From Heligmosomoides polygyrus polygyrus (taxonomy: Eukaryota > Nematoda > Chromadorea > Rhabditida > Heligmosomidae), in contig OX377201.1 of the NCBI GenBank assembly GCA_947396885.1, positions 10,988,332-11,052,331 of the forward strand: a stretch of 64,000 nucleotides of DNA, written 5' to 3'. The stretch's first letter is position 1, and every line of letters begins with the position of its first letter. The notes under the pieces were generated by a model. That model was not told the DNA's origin. It was given only the letters and a program-made list of their open reading frames with translations, and made no database searches. This document shows positions 34,837 to 44,466 of this stretch, one piece after another. Both the position numbers and the translations under genes were made by a program.

Positions 34837-36691
34837 GGCCTTGTGCATACCAGGGGTGCACATTTAACGGTTAACGATTTAACGAATTTAACGAATTAAC
34901 GGCATTTTCCGTTAAAATCCTGCTTAACGACTTGACGGAAATTTTTAGAAATTTAACGGAATTTTTAACGAACCTTTTTTCTCAGTAAAATTATCACTTT
35001 CCTCTCAGTCTTCACTAATATTGCAGGCTTCATCCTCACAATTAGAACTATTCCTAAAAAACTAATAAAATCGACAAGAATATTTTGATATTTTTATGCT
35101 ATTCTCATGCCTTCTGGCCGCATTTGAATTTTGGGAATTGATGCAAATGGGGCTAAAAAAGTTCTTCGTCGAGCCGCCAACAACTCAACAAATTCACAAA
35201 GCTAGTTGTCTGACCTCCTTGTAAGATATGCTTATCCTCAGTTGGCAGTGCTTATCCCAGAATACTTTGCTCTCCACCTAAAGCAATCGAAAACGAGAGA
35301 ATGTTTTCAGTCGGTGGACGTATTTTAGATCATTTTAGAAAAACGCTAGTGAAGGGATAAAGCACGCCGTCACTCAATCCCTTCTGGGATGCACCACGCA
35401 CTCTACTTCTACGGAATGTGGTGGAGACGATTCGAGTACGTAACTGGCCATGCACTAAATCACCTGTGGTGGTCAGCCAATGAAGAAGTCAGCGCTTTAT
35501 CTTCCCAGACAAGTCTGATACCAATTCATCCACTGAAAATTCACCGAAGGATGCAGGACTTGGTTGACCTAGGCGGGAAATCCGAACCAGGAACCTAGTA
35601 TAAAATATGCATGCAAAAGCGAACCCCTCCGACTTCGCTACACGTGTCCTAATAACAAAAATTTGGAAAGCTACGTTCCTGAACGTTAACACGTCTACGA
35701 CCGTGTCATACCATTTCGTGAGACCGTATGACACGATGTCGTGTCAGAGTTCCGTCGATGTAAAAAATAGATTAGTTTCACGCAGGGCACGCGAAAATCG
35801 TACGTTCGTCAACGTGTTAACATTCCACTGTTAGGCTTTTAATTGCATTTTTCTTATGTCTTTCGGTGCTTGGCGGACTGGCTTCCCGCATTGACATTGT
35901 ACACACTTGTATAACAGTCACACAAAGCAGTTTTGCAAAGAACCAGGAAAGGGGAGGAGTTCGGGGTCTGAATGGTCTTACATTTTAAGCTGCCTTGTCG
36001 ATGCGGGCACCAGCCCACTAAGTACCGTTCTCTTGATTGATAATCTCATACCTGGTGCTATTCTACACCATGAAGATAATTTGTTGCCGAATGTTTGTTT
36101 ATTTCACTGTCCACCTTGTTGATAATGAATTGCTTAAGTGACATTCTAGTGTTAGACTCCATTCCTTGAACTTTAGTTGTTGATCTGTTGAAGTTAGATG
36201 GAACATAATATAACGTTTTCCTTAATTTTTTTCATTTGAAATAATAGTTTGCAGCTAATTGTATTTTTTAACGACATTTAACGATTTATCGGAAATTTTA
36301 TCGAAAAAATTTCGTTAAAAAGATTCGCTAAAATAATTTAACGCACAGGACTTTGTGTGCACCCCTAGTGCATACTTCCCGTCGCGGCGATGGGATCCCG
36401 GTGACGAATTTTGCAGAGCGTCGCGAAAGAATTTGAATATCTCTGCGCTCGTCGCATCGCCCATCGCAAGGAAGCGCGACGGCGGTTCGTCTAGAAACAA
36501 CGCTAAACACCGCGCGCGGCGCGAAAAAATATGCCATGCCCGAGATGGGAGCGGAAAGCCATCGCACATTCCGATCGCCACTGTTGCGGCGACGGCAGCG
36601 AAGTTTCCTTAGGCTATTCAACCGCGTGCGGCGGAATGGCCATGAACTGAGCGCCGCGATGGCATCACGGCGATGGAAGTATGCCCCGCCC
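34837..36691. mobile_element. Harbinger-like MITE split by a hAT-like element
   Basis: TTA flanks both ends (34834-34836 and 36692-36694). The left terminus ggccttgtgcatac resumes after the inner insertion with ttcccgtcgcggcgatg. The right terminus reads, reverse-complemented, gggcggggcatacttccatc. The shared core gcatacttcc plus a TTA duplication fits PIF/Harbinger-type MITEs. Without the hAT the unit is about 330 bp, GC-rich and non-coding. Frames at 36315-36708 are compositional. Confidence 0.65.
34851..36367 (+). mobile_element. hAT-like element, inner, with 8-bp target duplication
   Basis: Begins caggggtgcac and ends gtgcacccct(a). GTGCATAC occurs exactly on both sides (34843-34850 and 36368-36375). 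Near 35268-35360 the plus strand reads SPPKAIENERMFSVGGRIL then DHFRKTLV, the C-terminal dimerisation motif of hAT transposases (SP.S..SER.FS..G.I....R..L). The rest of the transposase is unreadable. Both ends are rich in taacgatttaacg-type motifs. It is inserted 14 bp from the left end of the Harbinger-like MITE. Confidence 0.85.
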
Positions 36692-36950
36692 TTAAACTGT
36701 TTTCCCATATAAGAAGAGAAAGAAATTCGTTATCATGTCACATTTCGTTCTTTTTTCTGAAGTGCCTGGCTTTACTCCAAAGTACAGCTTAATGGTTCAA
36801 AAAAGTATTAGTGTAATATGTAAATTATTCCTTCATCGAATGAAACGATGATAATTGCGATAATTTCAAAAAGCAGTTAAACTGTTAATCCAGAAAGAAA
36901 CATTGCAATATTCGATTGAATGTCGGATGTTCCAGAAATGTTTTTGAGTT
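36692..36950. other. Outer hAT interior between the MITE and Gypsy elements
   Basis: AT-rich, no coding sequence recognised. It belongs to the interior of the outer hAT-like element and contains the GAGTT target of the Gypsy insertion at its right end. Confidence 0.5.
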
Positions 36951-37293
36951 TGTTGTATACCTCTCTGCCTGGTATACAAATCTGCTGGGTCTCCTTCCTG
37001 CGACCCGTCTGCTCCGAGAGCCACTTGGTGAGAGAGAGAGAGAGAGAGAAATGTAGAGATTTATTAAGGGAAAGATAAGGAGTAACAATATCCACAACTG
37101 GGGAGTCGTGGACCCGACCTTAGCATGCCAAGGCCTCCTGCTGCCGGCCTTTTATGCAGTCCGCTTCCCGCCTCGCCTGCTCGCGATCTACTTACTTGTT
37201 AGCGGGAGACCACTCCTTGGGTGGTCATCGGCGTCCAACTTGCCGAACACGGACTCAGCCGTCAGGTCAAACGTCTGGGTCACTGCCACAACA
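36951..37293 (-). repeat. Gypsy 3' LTR
   Basis: 343 bp, beginning tgttgtataccTC and ending gccacaaca on the plus strand. It contains a (ga)n tract at 37029-37048 and matches 41780-42116 almost perfectly. The polypurine tract lies next to its right edge. Confidence 0.95.
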
Positions 37294-37366
37294 CCTCCCC
37301 TAGTAGGAAAATAATTTAACTGTTAAATACTTATCCTACTACAAAAATCAGAATTACAAATGGAAT

Positions 37367-38077
37367 TTAGACAAATACACTCAACAGCGGAAAACTACGA
37401 GGTAGGAGATCCATATCGTGGACTGGCCGTCTGATCCTCGTTGATCGGCGCAGAGGAGGTGGAGTTTGAGGAGAAGAGTGGCGTTGGCGATCCGTAGCAT
37501 TGGTTGCATCGTTGTTGACGGGTTGAGAAAGAGGTACACCGCGACGTTGATCATCTTGTAGCTCGAGGACATCCAAAAGTGTCTTCAGTGCCGAATCGTC
37601 TTTAAGACTGTCATCTCCATCAAGGCGTGGGCGCATTTGATTCGCATGCTTCCGAATCACCTTTCCGTTTACCTCAACTTCATAGTTCACGGCTCCAACA
37701 CGCCTTTTCACCACGCCTTTCGTCCAGACAAAATGTGGTGCTTTCCACTGCTGTACAAATACCTTGGCACCAATTTTGAACTTCCGCGAAACAGTTCCGT
37801 GCTTCCTATTGAACTGTTCTTCCATTGTCTCTCGCCTTTCTCTTGCGCGAAGATCTTCTGATTCCTGCTTCAGCGGTATCAACAAGCTTAGCCGCGTCCG
37901 AATTTTCCTCCCCAAGAACACTTCTGCGGGAGTCTTCTCGTTCAATGCTGAATTTGGCGTCGTCCTATACGCCTCTAGCACTACGTTCAACGTTTCCTCC
38001 GTAGGTCTCTCCTCCCCTCTAAGCTTTTTGATACCTCGTTTCAGAGTATCAACAAAGCGTTCCGCCTGCCCATTCGA
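37367..38077 (-). pseudogene. Gypsy integrase C-terminal region
   Basis: The frame resumes directly after the TAG at 38078 with the integrase helix holding the catalytic Glu (GQAERFVDTLK), then YRTTPNSALNEKTPAEVFLG, typical of Gypsy integrases. KFKIGAKVFVQQWKAPHFVW and GAVNYEVEV follow, the GPY/F-type module that helps target-site choice. It stops normally at 37367, about 75 bp from the polypurine tract. Confidence 0.9.
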
Positions 38078-40024
38078 CTACGGATGATAAGGGGGAGTTC
38101 TAATGTGCGCAATTCCTCCTTCTTCGCACATACTCTTGAAATGATCTGACACGAATTGTGTACCATTGTCACTCACAATGGTTTGCGGTAGTCCATATCG
38201 CGCAAACAGGCTCTTCAAAACCTTCACGGTTTCTATCGCCGAGATGTTTCTCATCTCTACCATCTCTGGCCACTTACTGAAAGCATCGACTATTACCATG
38301 TAGTAATATCCATGCATCGGTCCGGCGAAGTCGACGTGTATTCGTTCCCATACCCGAGTTGGGGTTGGCCAAGTCTCTAAAGGCACTTTGATAGGAGACT
38401 TCGCATTCTCCTGGCACTTTGAACACTTTTTTACTACGTCTTCACAATCCTTATCAACGCTCGGCCAATACACATAGCTTCTTGCCAACTTCTTCATCCT
38501 CACAATCCCAGGATGTCCTGTGTGTAGTTCTTTCAAGACTTTCGCCTGTAGTTCCCGAGGAATTACAACTCTTTCTCCAGTCAAAAGGCACTTCCCTACA
38601 ACTGACAGTGTCTCCCTTCGGTTGTAAAACGGAACCAGCTCGGAATTTCCTTTGGACCATCTTCCTGTTCTCACACATGACTTGACCTTTTTGAGCATAG
38701 GATCCCTTTCCGTACACGTCTCTACGTGCTCATGAGTGACAGGCAGCTTCCTGATGCAATCCTTCAACAACAGAGACACATCGCTTTCTACAGCAGCGAT
38801 CACAATGTCTTCTTCTTCATAACGATGTCTTTGCATCAATCTTGACAAGCCATCTGCTTGACCGAACTTCGCTGTGTTGACATACTCTATGTCAAAATCA
38901 TATCCAAGCAAAGTTGTCGCCCATCTCATAAGTCGATTCGCTGAGTAAACCGGAACTCCTTTCTTGTCACCAAAGATGGCTAACAACGGCTTGTGGTCTG
39001 TCAAAAGCAGAAACTTCCTGCCGAACACATACTTGTGGAACTTCTTGACAGCGAACACAAGCGCAAGTGCTTCTTTTTCGTTCTGCGAGTAGTTCTTCTC
39101 AGCGCTTGTCAGTGATCGAGAAACGTGTGCAATAGGCTTCTCAGAACCATCTGAGTACCTATGCGAAATGACACCTCCGATGCCATATTCGCATGCATCC
39201 GCCGCAACGACAATCTTCTGCCTAGGATCGTAGTGAGCGAGATTCAGTTCACTAGACAGTGCTGCCTTCAGGTCACAAAACGCTTTCTGGTGCCGCGATG
39301 TCCACTCCCACTTGACATCCTTCTTCAACAAAACATCTAGTGGTCCTCGTAATTCCTTTATCGTTAGCATGAATGCGGAATAATATGTAACCATGCCCAG
39401 GAATGCTCTCACTTGGCTGACATTCATCGGTTCCACCATGTTCTTGATAGCTTCCACCTCATCCGGGTTTGGCCTTCTACCGTTTCTGTCTACGATAAAA
39501 CCAAGATATCGTATCTCTGGTTTGGAGAACGCACACTTCTCCAGGCGTACTGTGAATCCGTAATCCGCGATTCTTCCGAACAACGCAAACAAGTTTTCCT
39601 TGTGTTCCTGCTCCGTTCTACCACACACAAGGATATCGTCCAGATAAGTCGTTATTCCTCTCAGACCTGATACCATCTTATTCATTATCTGCTGGAAGGT
39701 TCCAGGCGCAGTCTTTATCCCGAACGGTAAGCGATTGTACTGAAACAATCCTCTGTGCGTGTTGATCACCACCATCTTCTTCGCATCTTCAGATAACTCT
39801 ATCTGCAAATAGGCATCTGACAGATCTATCTGCGAGAACACCGTTCCTCCATTTAACGACGCAAAGATATCCTCTGGCACTGGCAAAGGATAATCGAAAG
39901 ACTGCAATGCTTTGTTAAGACCCGTTGAGAAATCTGCGCAAACTCTCAACTTCCCATTCTGCTTCTTTACGCATACTATTGGTGCAGCCCATTCACTGTG
40001 GCTCACCGGGGCTATCACATCCAT
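38078..40024 (-). pseudogene. Gypsy pol: reverse transcriptase, RNase H and integrase core
   Basis: In frame with the preceding segment. RT: SQIDLSDAYLQIEL (residues 64-77), LPFGIKTAPGTFQQIM (99-114) and catalytic YLDD (127-130). RNase H: VVAADACEYGIGGV and LLLTDHKPL. Integrase: an H2C2 zinc domain (HTGHPGIVRMKKL through KKCSKCQ), the first Asp in HVDFAGPMHGYYYMVIVDAF and the second in IVSDNGTQFVSDHF. The frame ends at a TAG (38080-38078) after RTPPYHP. The same frame continues with SNGQAERFVDTLK, so the TAG is a nonsense change inside the integrase core. Confidence 0.95.
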
Positions 40025-41209
40025 TTACAGAAGTCTATCGAGTTCTTTGTCGACGAACTCTACTGCAGCATGCGCTACTGGTCTGCAACCTCGAGAAACT
40101 GGACGAGCATTCTGCACAAGCTGTAGTTCAGCTTTCTCCTTTGTGCAGAGTCCCAGACCCTCTTCAAAAACACTAGGAAAGGTCTTCTTCAATTCCGCTC
40201 CCAGATTGGAGTCCTTCACTTTCACTTGCGCTACCATCATCTTCATATGGTACATCATCTCCTCATTTTTCTGGATCCACTCTAGTCCCATAAGGGAGTT
40301 GAAGGGCGTTACATACGCGTAGCCTTCCGCTCTACGGCCCTTCATCTTGAATTCACACCACAATTTCCCATGTATCTTCATGGAACTTTCACTGGCGTTT
40401 TTCACAACGACATTTGTCCTCTCAAGCTTTGGAGCTCCCATCTGCCTCCAGGCATCTTCATTTAGCAGGGTTATGTCCGAGCCAGTGTCGAGTAAGAACT
40501 CCACTCGGTGACTGTTTACCACTGCCTCCACATACATACGTGTCGAATTGACATCAGCAGCAGCATTCGCTATGATCACTCTAACGTGCCTTTTGGAGCC
40601 TTGCTTAGTTCCCTTACTACTGTCTTTACTGCGACGTCTTGCATCTGTGCCACTCTTGCGAGCACCATTTCCTCGGAAGACGGTATCGCAGTATTTCTCC
40701 TTATGTCCAGTCTCCTTACACTTCTTGCCAAACCAGGGCTTCAACTTACACTGCCTCGCATAATGCTGTCCTTCACAATTCCAGCAAACCACCGGCTTCT
40801 TTTCAACCTTATAAGTTTCCTCTACAACCTTCACGTTGCCAGCAATAGTGTCACTGTCCCTTTTCAGACTCAAGAACTTCTCGCATTCCTTGTGCAACTC
40901 CTGGAGTGACACTTTCCTTCCTTCGTTGTACTCTCTGTCTAGCACTGCAATGAGTCGTTGCCTTATTTCAGCCTCCTTCTGGGATTTCAGACCGAAAATC
41001 CATAGCAAACATTTAATTCCATCAGAATCCAGCTCATGGATTTTCGCCTTCTCGAGGAATTCGTTCACTCTACCCGTGTAAGTGAGGTAGTCTTCGGAGT
41101 CACTCTTTTCCAACTTCAAGCATTGGTATCTCGTGGTGAACTCCGATGTTTTGAAGTCAAACAGCTGCTTCAGTGTAAGCACTGTTTCATCAAAACCAAT
41201 CTGAGACAC
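40025..41209 (-). pseudogene. Gypsy gag C-terminal part, zinc knuckles and protease
   Basis: Continues gag after the frameshift. A zinc knuckle CWNCEGQHYARQC is followed by a second, imperfect CKETGHKEKYC. The aspartic protease active site is FLLDTGSDITLLN. The frame ends with a TAA at 40027-40025, in the linker just before the RT (EFVDKELDRLL before the stop), at a position where Gypsy polyproteins are continuous. It is therefore a nonsense mutation in this copy, not a normal gag-pol boundary. Confidence 0.9.
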
Positions 41210-41574
41210 CTCTCGTGGCAGTACATGCCTCTGGTACTTCTCAAATGTGTTGAGTCTAACTTTTCACAAAGCAGTCTGACTCTGGCACTCTCCGGTAGTT
41301 GCCTTGCATCGTCAACCAGCACCTCCTTGTACCTTGAATACCACCTGGTAAAGCTCATCTCCGTCTCTGGATCGAATACGAATCTCTCGAGCCGATTGCT
41401 CAACGCCGACATCACGCTGGGAACGGATACTTCTTCGGGTTCCGTCTTTACTCTACTCGTCCCTACCATTTGACTCATAACCATGGCAATCATATCCTTT
41501 TGCTGCTTTTCCGCTATCTTCCTCTGCTCCTCCATGAGCTCTTTAAACATTGTCATCACCAGCTGAGGATCCAT
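41170..41574 (-). pseudogene. Gypsy gag, N-terminal part
   Basis: The likely start is the ATG at 41574 (MDPQLVMTMFKELMEEQRK), following the 5' LTR and a 200-bp leader. The capsid-like sequence continues as FVFDPETEMSFTRWYSRYKE, the usual gag region of Gypsy elements. The frame then diverges: the true continuation (VLPREVSQIGFDETVLTLKQ) is found in another frame overlapping at 41209-41170. A single-base frameshift near 41240 thus separates the capsid halves. Confidence 0.85.
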
Positions 41575-41779
41575 GGTTTCTCTTCCAACTCCAATCACAG
41601 AACCTTTCTGTCCACTCGGTTTCTCTCCAACTAGCCTCTTACAGGCTACACGCGCTCTCTCTTCCAGAACAACAATCAGTGTTGTTCGCAATAAGGCCAC
41701 CTGGAGCTCGTCTTTCTTGAGTTCGAAACAATGTCGCACCTTCCTTTGCGATAAGTGGCTTCCAACTCCTGATCGCCAC

Positions 41780-42116
41780 TGTTGTATACCTCTCTGCCTG
41801 GTATACAAATCTGCTGGGTCTCCTTCCTGCGACCCGTCTGCTCCGAGAGCCACTTGGTGAGAGATAGAGAGAAATGTAGAGATTTATTAAGGGAAAGATA
41901 AGGAGAAACAATATCCACAACTGGGGAGTCGTGGACCCGACCTTAGCATGCCAAGGCCTCCTGCTGCCGGCCTTTTATGCAGTCCGCTTCCCGCCTCGCC
42001 TGCTCGCGATCTACTTACTTGTTAGCGGGAGACCACTCCTTGGGTGGTCATCGGCGTCCAACTTGCCGAACACGGACTCAGCCATCAGGTCAAACGTCTG
42101 GGTCACTGCCACAACA
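41780..42116 (-). repeat. Gypsy 5' LTR
   Basis: 337 bp, nearly identical to 36951-37293, with a shorter GA tract that includes one T and two base substitutions elsewhere. It precedes the gag frame on the minus strand. Confidence 0.95.
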
Positions 42117-42471
42117 GAGTTTAACTAAGCTGTAGCTGTTTTAGAGTTTTAATTAAGCTTGTACCTTTTTTGAAGCACTCACAATATAGATCATTACACT
42201 TGCGCATTGTTAGGCTTCCGTTGCTTTGTTTGCTTTAGGATGACGTATGCATGATGAAATGAAGATGATATGGTTTTTCTGATCGTGATGATGTTTCGGT
42301 GAAAAGCTTTACGCTTTTTGCATTACCGCCGTTTAAAACCAACTGTTCTTAAGGAAATATTGAATTGAAAAGAAAAACAGATTTACCGAATTTACCGGAA
42401 TTTACCGGCAAATTTCCGCCTTAAAAATTTGCGGTAAAAAATTTACCGGCGGCAAGTCAGCGCACCCCCTA

Positions 42472-43019
42472 ATACTACTCCATGACAAGTCCCGACCGCA
42501 CATCTTACTGATAACAGCGAAATAACTGACTCAGTTGGAGTATATAATTTTTGACCATCCTTCAAACCCGCCAGACCTTTGCGCTGGACAAACTTTTACA
42601 GAATTTTATTTTTCCAAGCATTTTGACGTTTTTCTCATTTTGAGCATTCCAAGCATTTTGACGTTTTTCTCATGTTGACGGAGAAAATACCAAAGAGCAT
42701 TCCTTCTACCAGTTGACAGAGGATGGATAGATAGGCGGAGTAGTAAGTCTTGTTGAACGTTGAAAAAGGAAGATGATTCTTCGCTGCAAGATAGCACAAA
42801 GTGGCACATTAGGTTGAAATGAAAGTATGTTCCAGATTGCCTAATGGTAGTAAAATTGAATCACTATGCACACAATAATTGATGCAACACCAATATCTTA
42901 CACGGAATCAGTTCGAGTGGGACACGTAATATATAGCTAGGCAATCAAAGGTATCAAAAAAATGTTTTGAGCTCAAATTGATAGCTCTAGATTATAGTGG
43001 TAATTAACCTTTACATAAG
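42472..43019. other. Short unassigned stretch with a 45-bp direct duplication
   Basis: The sequence ttccaagcattttgacgttt recurs with a period of 45 bp at 42612-42683. Otherwise only short frames. It separates the outer hAT-like element from the Pao/BEL element. Confidence 0.5.
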
Positions 43020-43529
43020 TGAAGTGATTCCAATCAGACGAATAAATAGAAATATGCTGCCACGCGGAATAAGTAGACGATGCGACCAGACGCAAAGGAA
43101 GTCACCTCAAACTTGGGTAATTAAACCTTTATTTATAATATACATAAATAAATACGCACGCGAATAGCGAATAACGATAACTTGCATCGATGATAATCAA
43201 TAAGATGATAAGGAATGATATGGAAAGCAAAATATGACTACAACTAAGAGGAACAAAATAAGGTAACAAAATGCACTTCAAAAAGAGAAAAACAATACTA
43301 TACAAAACCTAAGCCAACTAAGTGAACCGGCAATAGGCAGTAGAAATGAGGAACAGAGCCAAAACCCCACTTTAGGAAGATACTGAACCCACAAGAGGAA
43401 ATGGCAAGGCGACACAATGCAATACAAGCGCATATAAGAAATAAGAACAGCTCAAGGGCAGAAATCATAAGGCACAATAAGATATAAGAACAATACAACA
43501 AGATATAGCGACATTACTACACGAATAAC
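43020..43529 (-). repeat. Pao/BEL 3' LTR, portion left of the LINE
   Basis: Starts tgaagtgattccaatcag, the same as the right LTR at 54198. It includes the 22-nt SL1 match at 43106-43127 and continues to acgaataac at 43529, where the LINE begins. The right LTR reads on uninterrupted at this point (acgaataacacacaag). Confidence 0.9.
43106..43127 (-). promoter_or_regulatory. SL1 spliced-leader sequence inside the 3' LTR
   Basis: The minus strand reads ggtttaattacccaag followed by tttgag, all 22 nt of nematode SL1 without a mismatch. It is preceded directly by tataaataaa and followed by gtgacttcc. The orientation is the same as the element's transcription. Confidence 0.9.
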
Positions 43530-43531
43530 TC

Positions 43532-43569
43532 TCGGCTGCGCTGCGTCCACTCGGCTGCGCTGCGTCCAC
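43532..43569 (+). repeat. Tandem 19-bp duplication at the LINE 5' end
   Basis: Two exact head-to-tail copies of tcggctgcgctgcgtccac, two bases inside the insertion site. Short 5'-terminal tandem repeats are seen in the promoter region of some non-LTR elements; the role here is not known. Confidence 0.8.
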
Positions 43570-43623
43570 CCCGAACGGCCGCTCTCCACAATTGTTCTGT
43601 GATCAACTTTTCTGTCTGCAACG

Positions 43624-44316
43624 ATGCCCCCGAAGAAGACTAGCGAAGTACCAGTTGTCGACGAACCTCCAGCTTGGCTGCAGGCCATACTCACAAGGTG
43701 AGACGGTTTCTTTACAAGATTCGATAAAATGTTCGACCTTGTACTTAAGATGCAGGAAACTCAAATAACGATCTTGTCCAAGCTGTCTGCTTTGGAGGAG
43801 AGGGTTGCTGCTGCAAAGCAGGTGCCCTGCCCACCAAATGCGGCACTTTATAGTGCCATAGTTAAATTTCAGGGAGATTCGAAGTTAGTTTTGGACAAGT
43901 CATATGGCATAACGTGGGTTGGCATAGATGAACAAGTCGATGAACTAAGCACCCATGCCTTCGATCAAGAGCCTCTGAAGGAGATCATCGATTTATCCGC
44001 TGATGATGATCTCATTCGGGAGTTTAGTTCAGGTCAGATAGAGGTACACAGGCACCCAAAAGTTAAAGGTAAAGGCTCTCGTCCCCGCATAATGAAAATA
44101 TATTTGAGGAATCAGGAACTACGGGACAGGCTCCTACGTCACATGCGCAATGGTAGGCTGTCCCTCACGAAGCAGTTCGTCCATTCGTATGCAAGGAGGG
44201 ACTACACTCGTGAAGAATTGGAATATGACCTTAGTCTACGACAAAAAGCTGGTGAGATGAACAAGCAGCAAGGTATGTTGAAATTCGTCGTGAGGGACTT
44301 TGCGATTCATGAGTAG
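43624..44316 (+). pseudogene. LINE ORF1 protein with one nonsense codon
   Basis: The best start is the ATG at 43624 (MPPKKTSEVPVVDEPPAW), interrupted by a TGA at 43699-43701. The same frame continues FDLVLKMQETQITILSKLSA, a predicted coiled coil, then an acidic stretch and a basic region (YLRNQELRDRLLRHMRNGRL), as in nucleic-acid-binding ORF1 proteins of CR1/jockey elements. It ends with TAG at 44314-44316. ORF2 is in the same frame, which is unusual. Confidence 0.7.
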
Positions 44317-44466
44317 CGCTGCCCACGTGCGTTACCTCATCGCTCCGAGCTTAGTCTCTTGTACGAGCCTAACAAGCGGAGCGATGCTGTTGTAGGTGCA
44401 CCTATGGTTCAACAGGACCGTCTTGTGAATGAGCCCAGCTCCCTTCTAAACGGCCTTAGTCCGTAG

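Larger units (their letters stand above)
36951..42116 (-). mobile_element. Gypsy (Ty3-like) LTR retrotransposon, recent but defective
   Basis: Flanked by GAGTT on both sides (36946-36950 and 42117-42121). The LTRs of 343 and 337 bp both have TG...CA ends and differ by two substitutions plus the length of a GA microsatellite, so insertion was recent. A polypurine tract (minus strand, CTAGGGGAGG) abuts the 3' LTR at 37294. Coding order on the minus strand is gag, protease, RT, RNase H, integrase, chromodomain-like tail, with one frameshift and two in-frame stops. The sequence next to the 5' LTR (41779-41770, minus, TGGCGATCAG) is in the primer-binding position but only 8 nt resemble a tRNA-Arg end. 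Confidence 0.95.
34633..42471. mobile_element. hAT-like element, outer, interrupted by three further insertions
   Basis: The left end caggggtgtgcg and the right end, reverse-complemented tagggggtgcgc, are imperfect terminal inverted repeats. Immediately outside, ATACTACT occurs on both sides (34625-34632 and 42472-42479), an exact 8-bp target duplication as made by hAT transposases. Subterminal sequence at both ends is rich in ttaccgg/taacgg motifs. The interior contains a Harbinger-like MITE (with a second hAT inside) and a Gypsy element; without these it would be roughly 0.8 kb, so it is non-autonomous. No transposase of its own was seen. Confidence 0.8.

Noticed and set aside
36315..36708. 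Arg-rich frames on both strands before the Gypsy element
   Set aside because: They fall within the GC-rich Harbinger-like MITE and are explained by its composition and symmetry.
38419..38717. Open frames opposite the Gypsy and Pao pol genes
   Set aside because: They are antisense shadows of well-supported coding sequence.
41770..41779. Gypsy primer binding site matching tRNA-Arg
   Set aside because: Only about 8 nt agree with a tRNA-Arg 3' end, too short to assign a primer.
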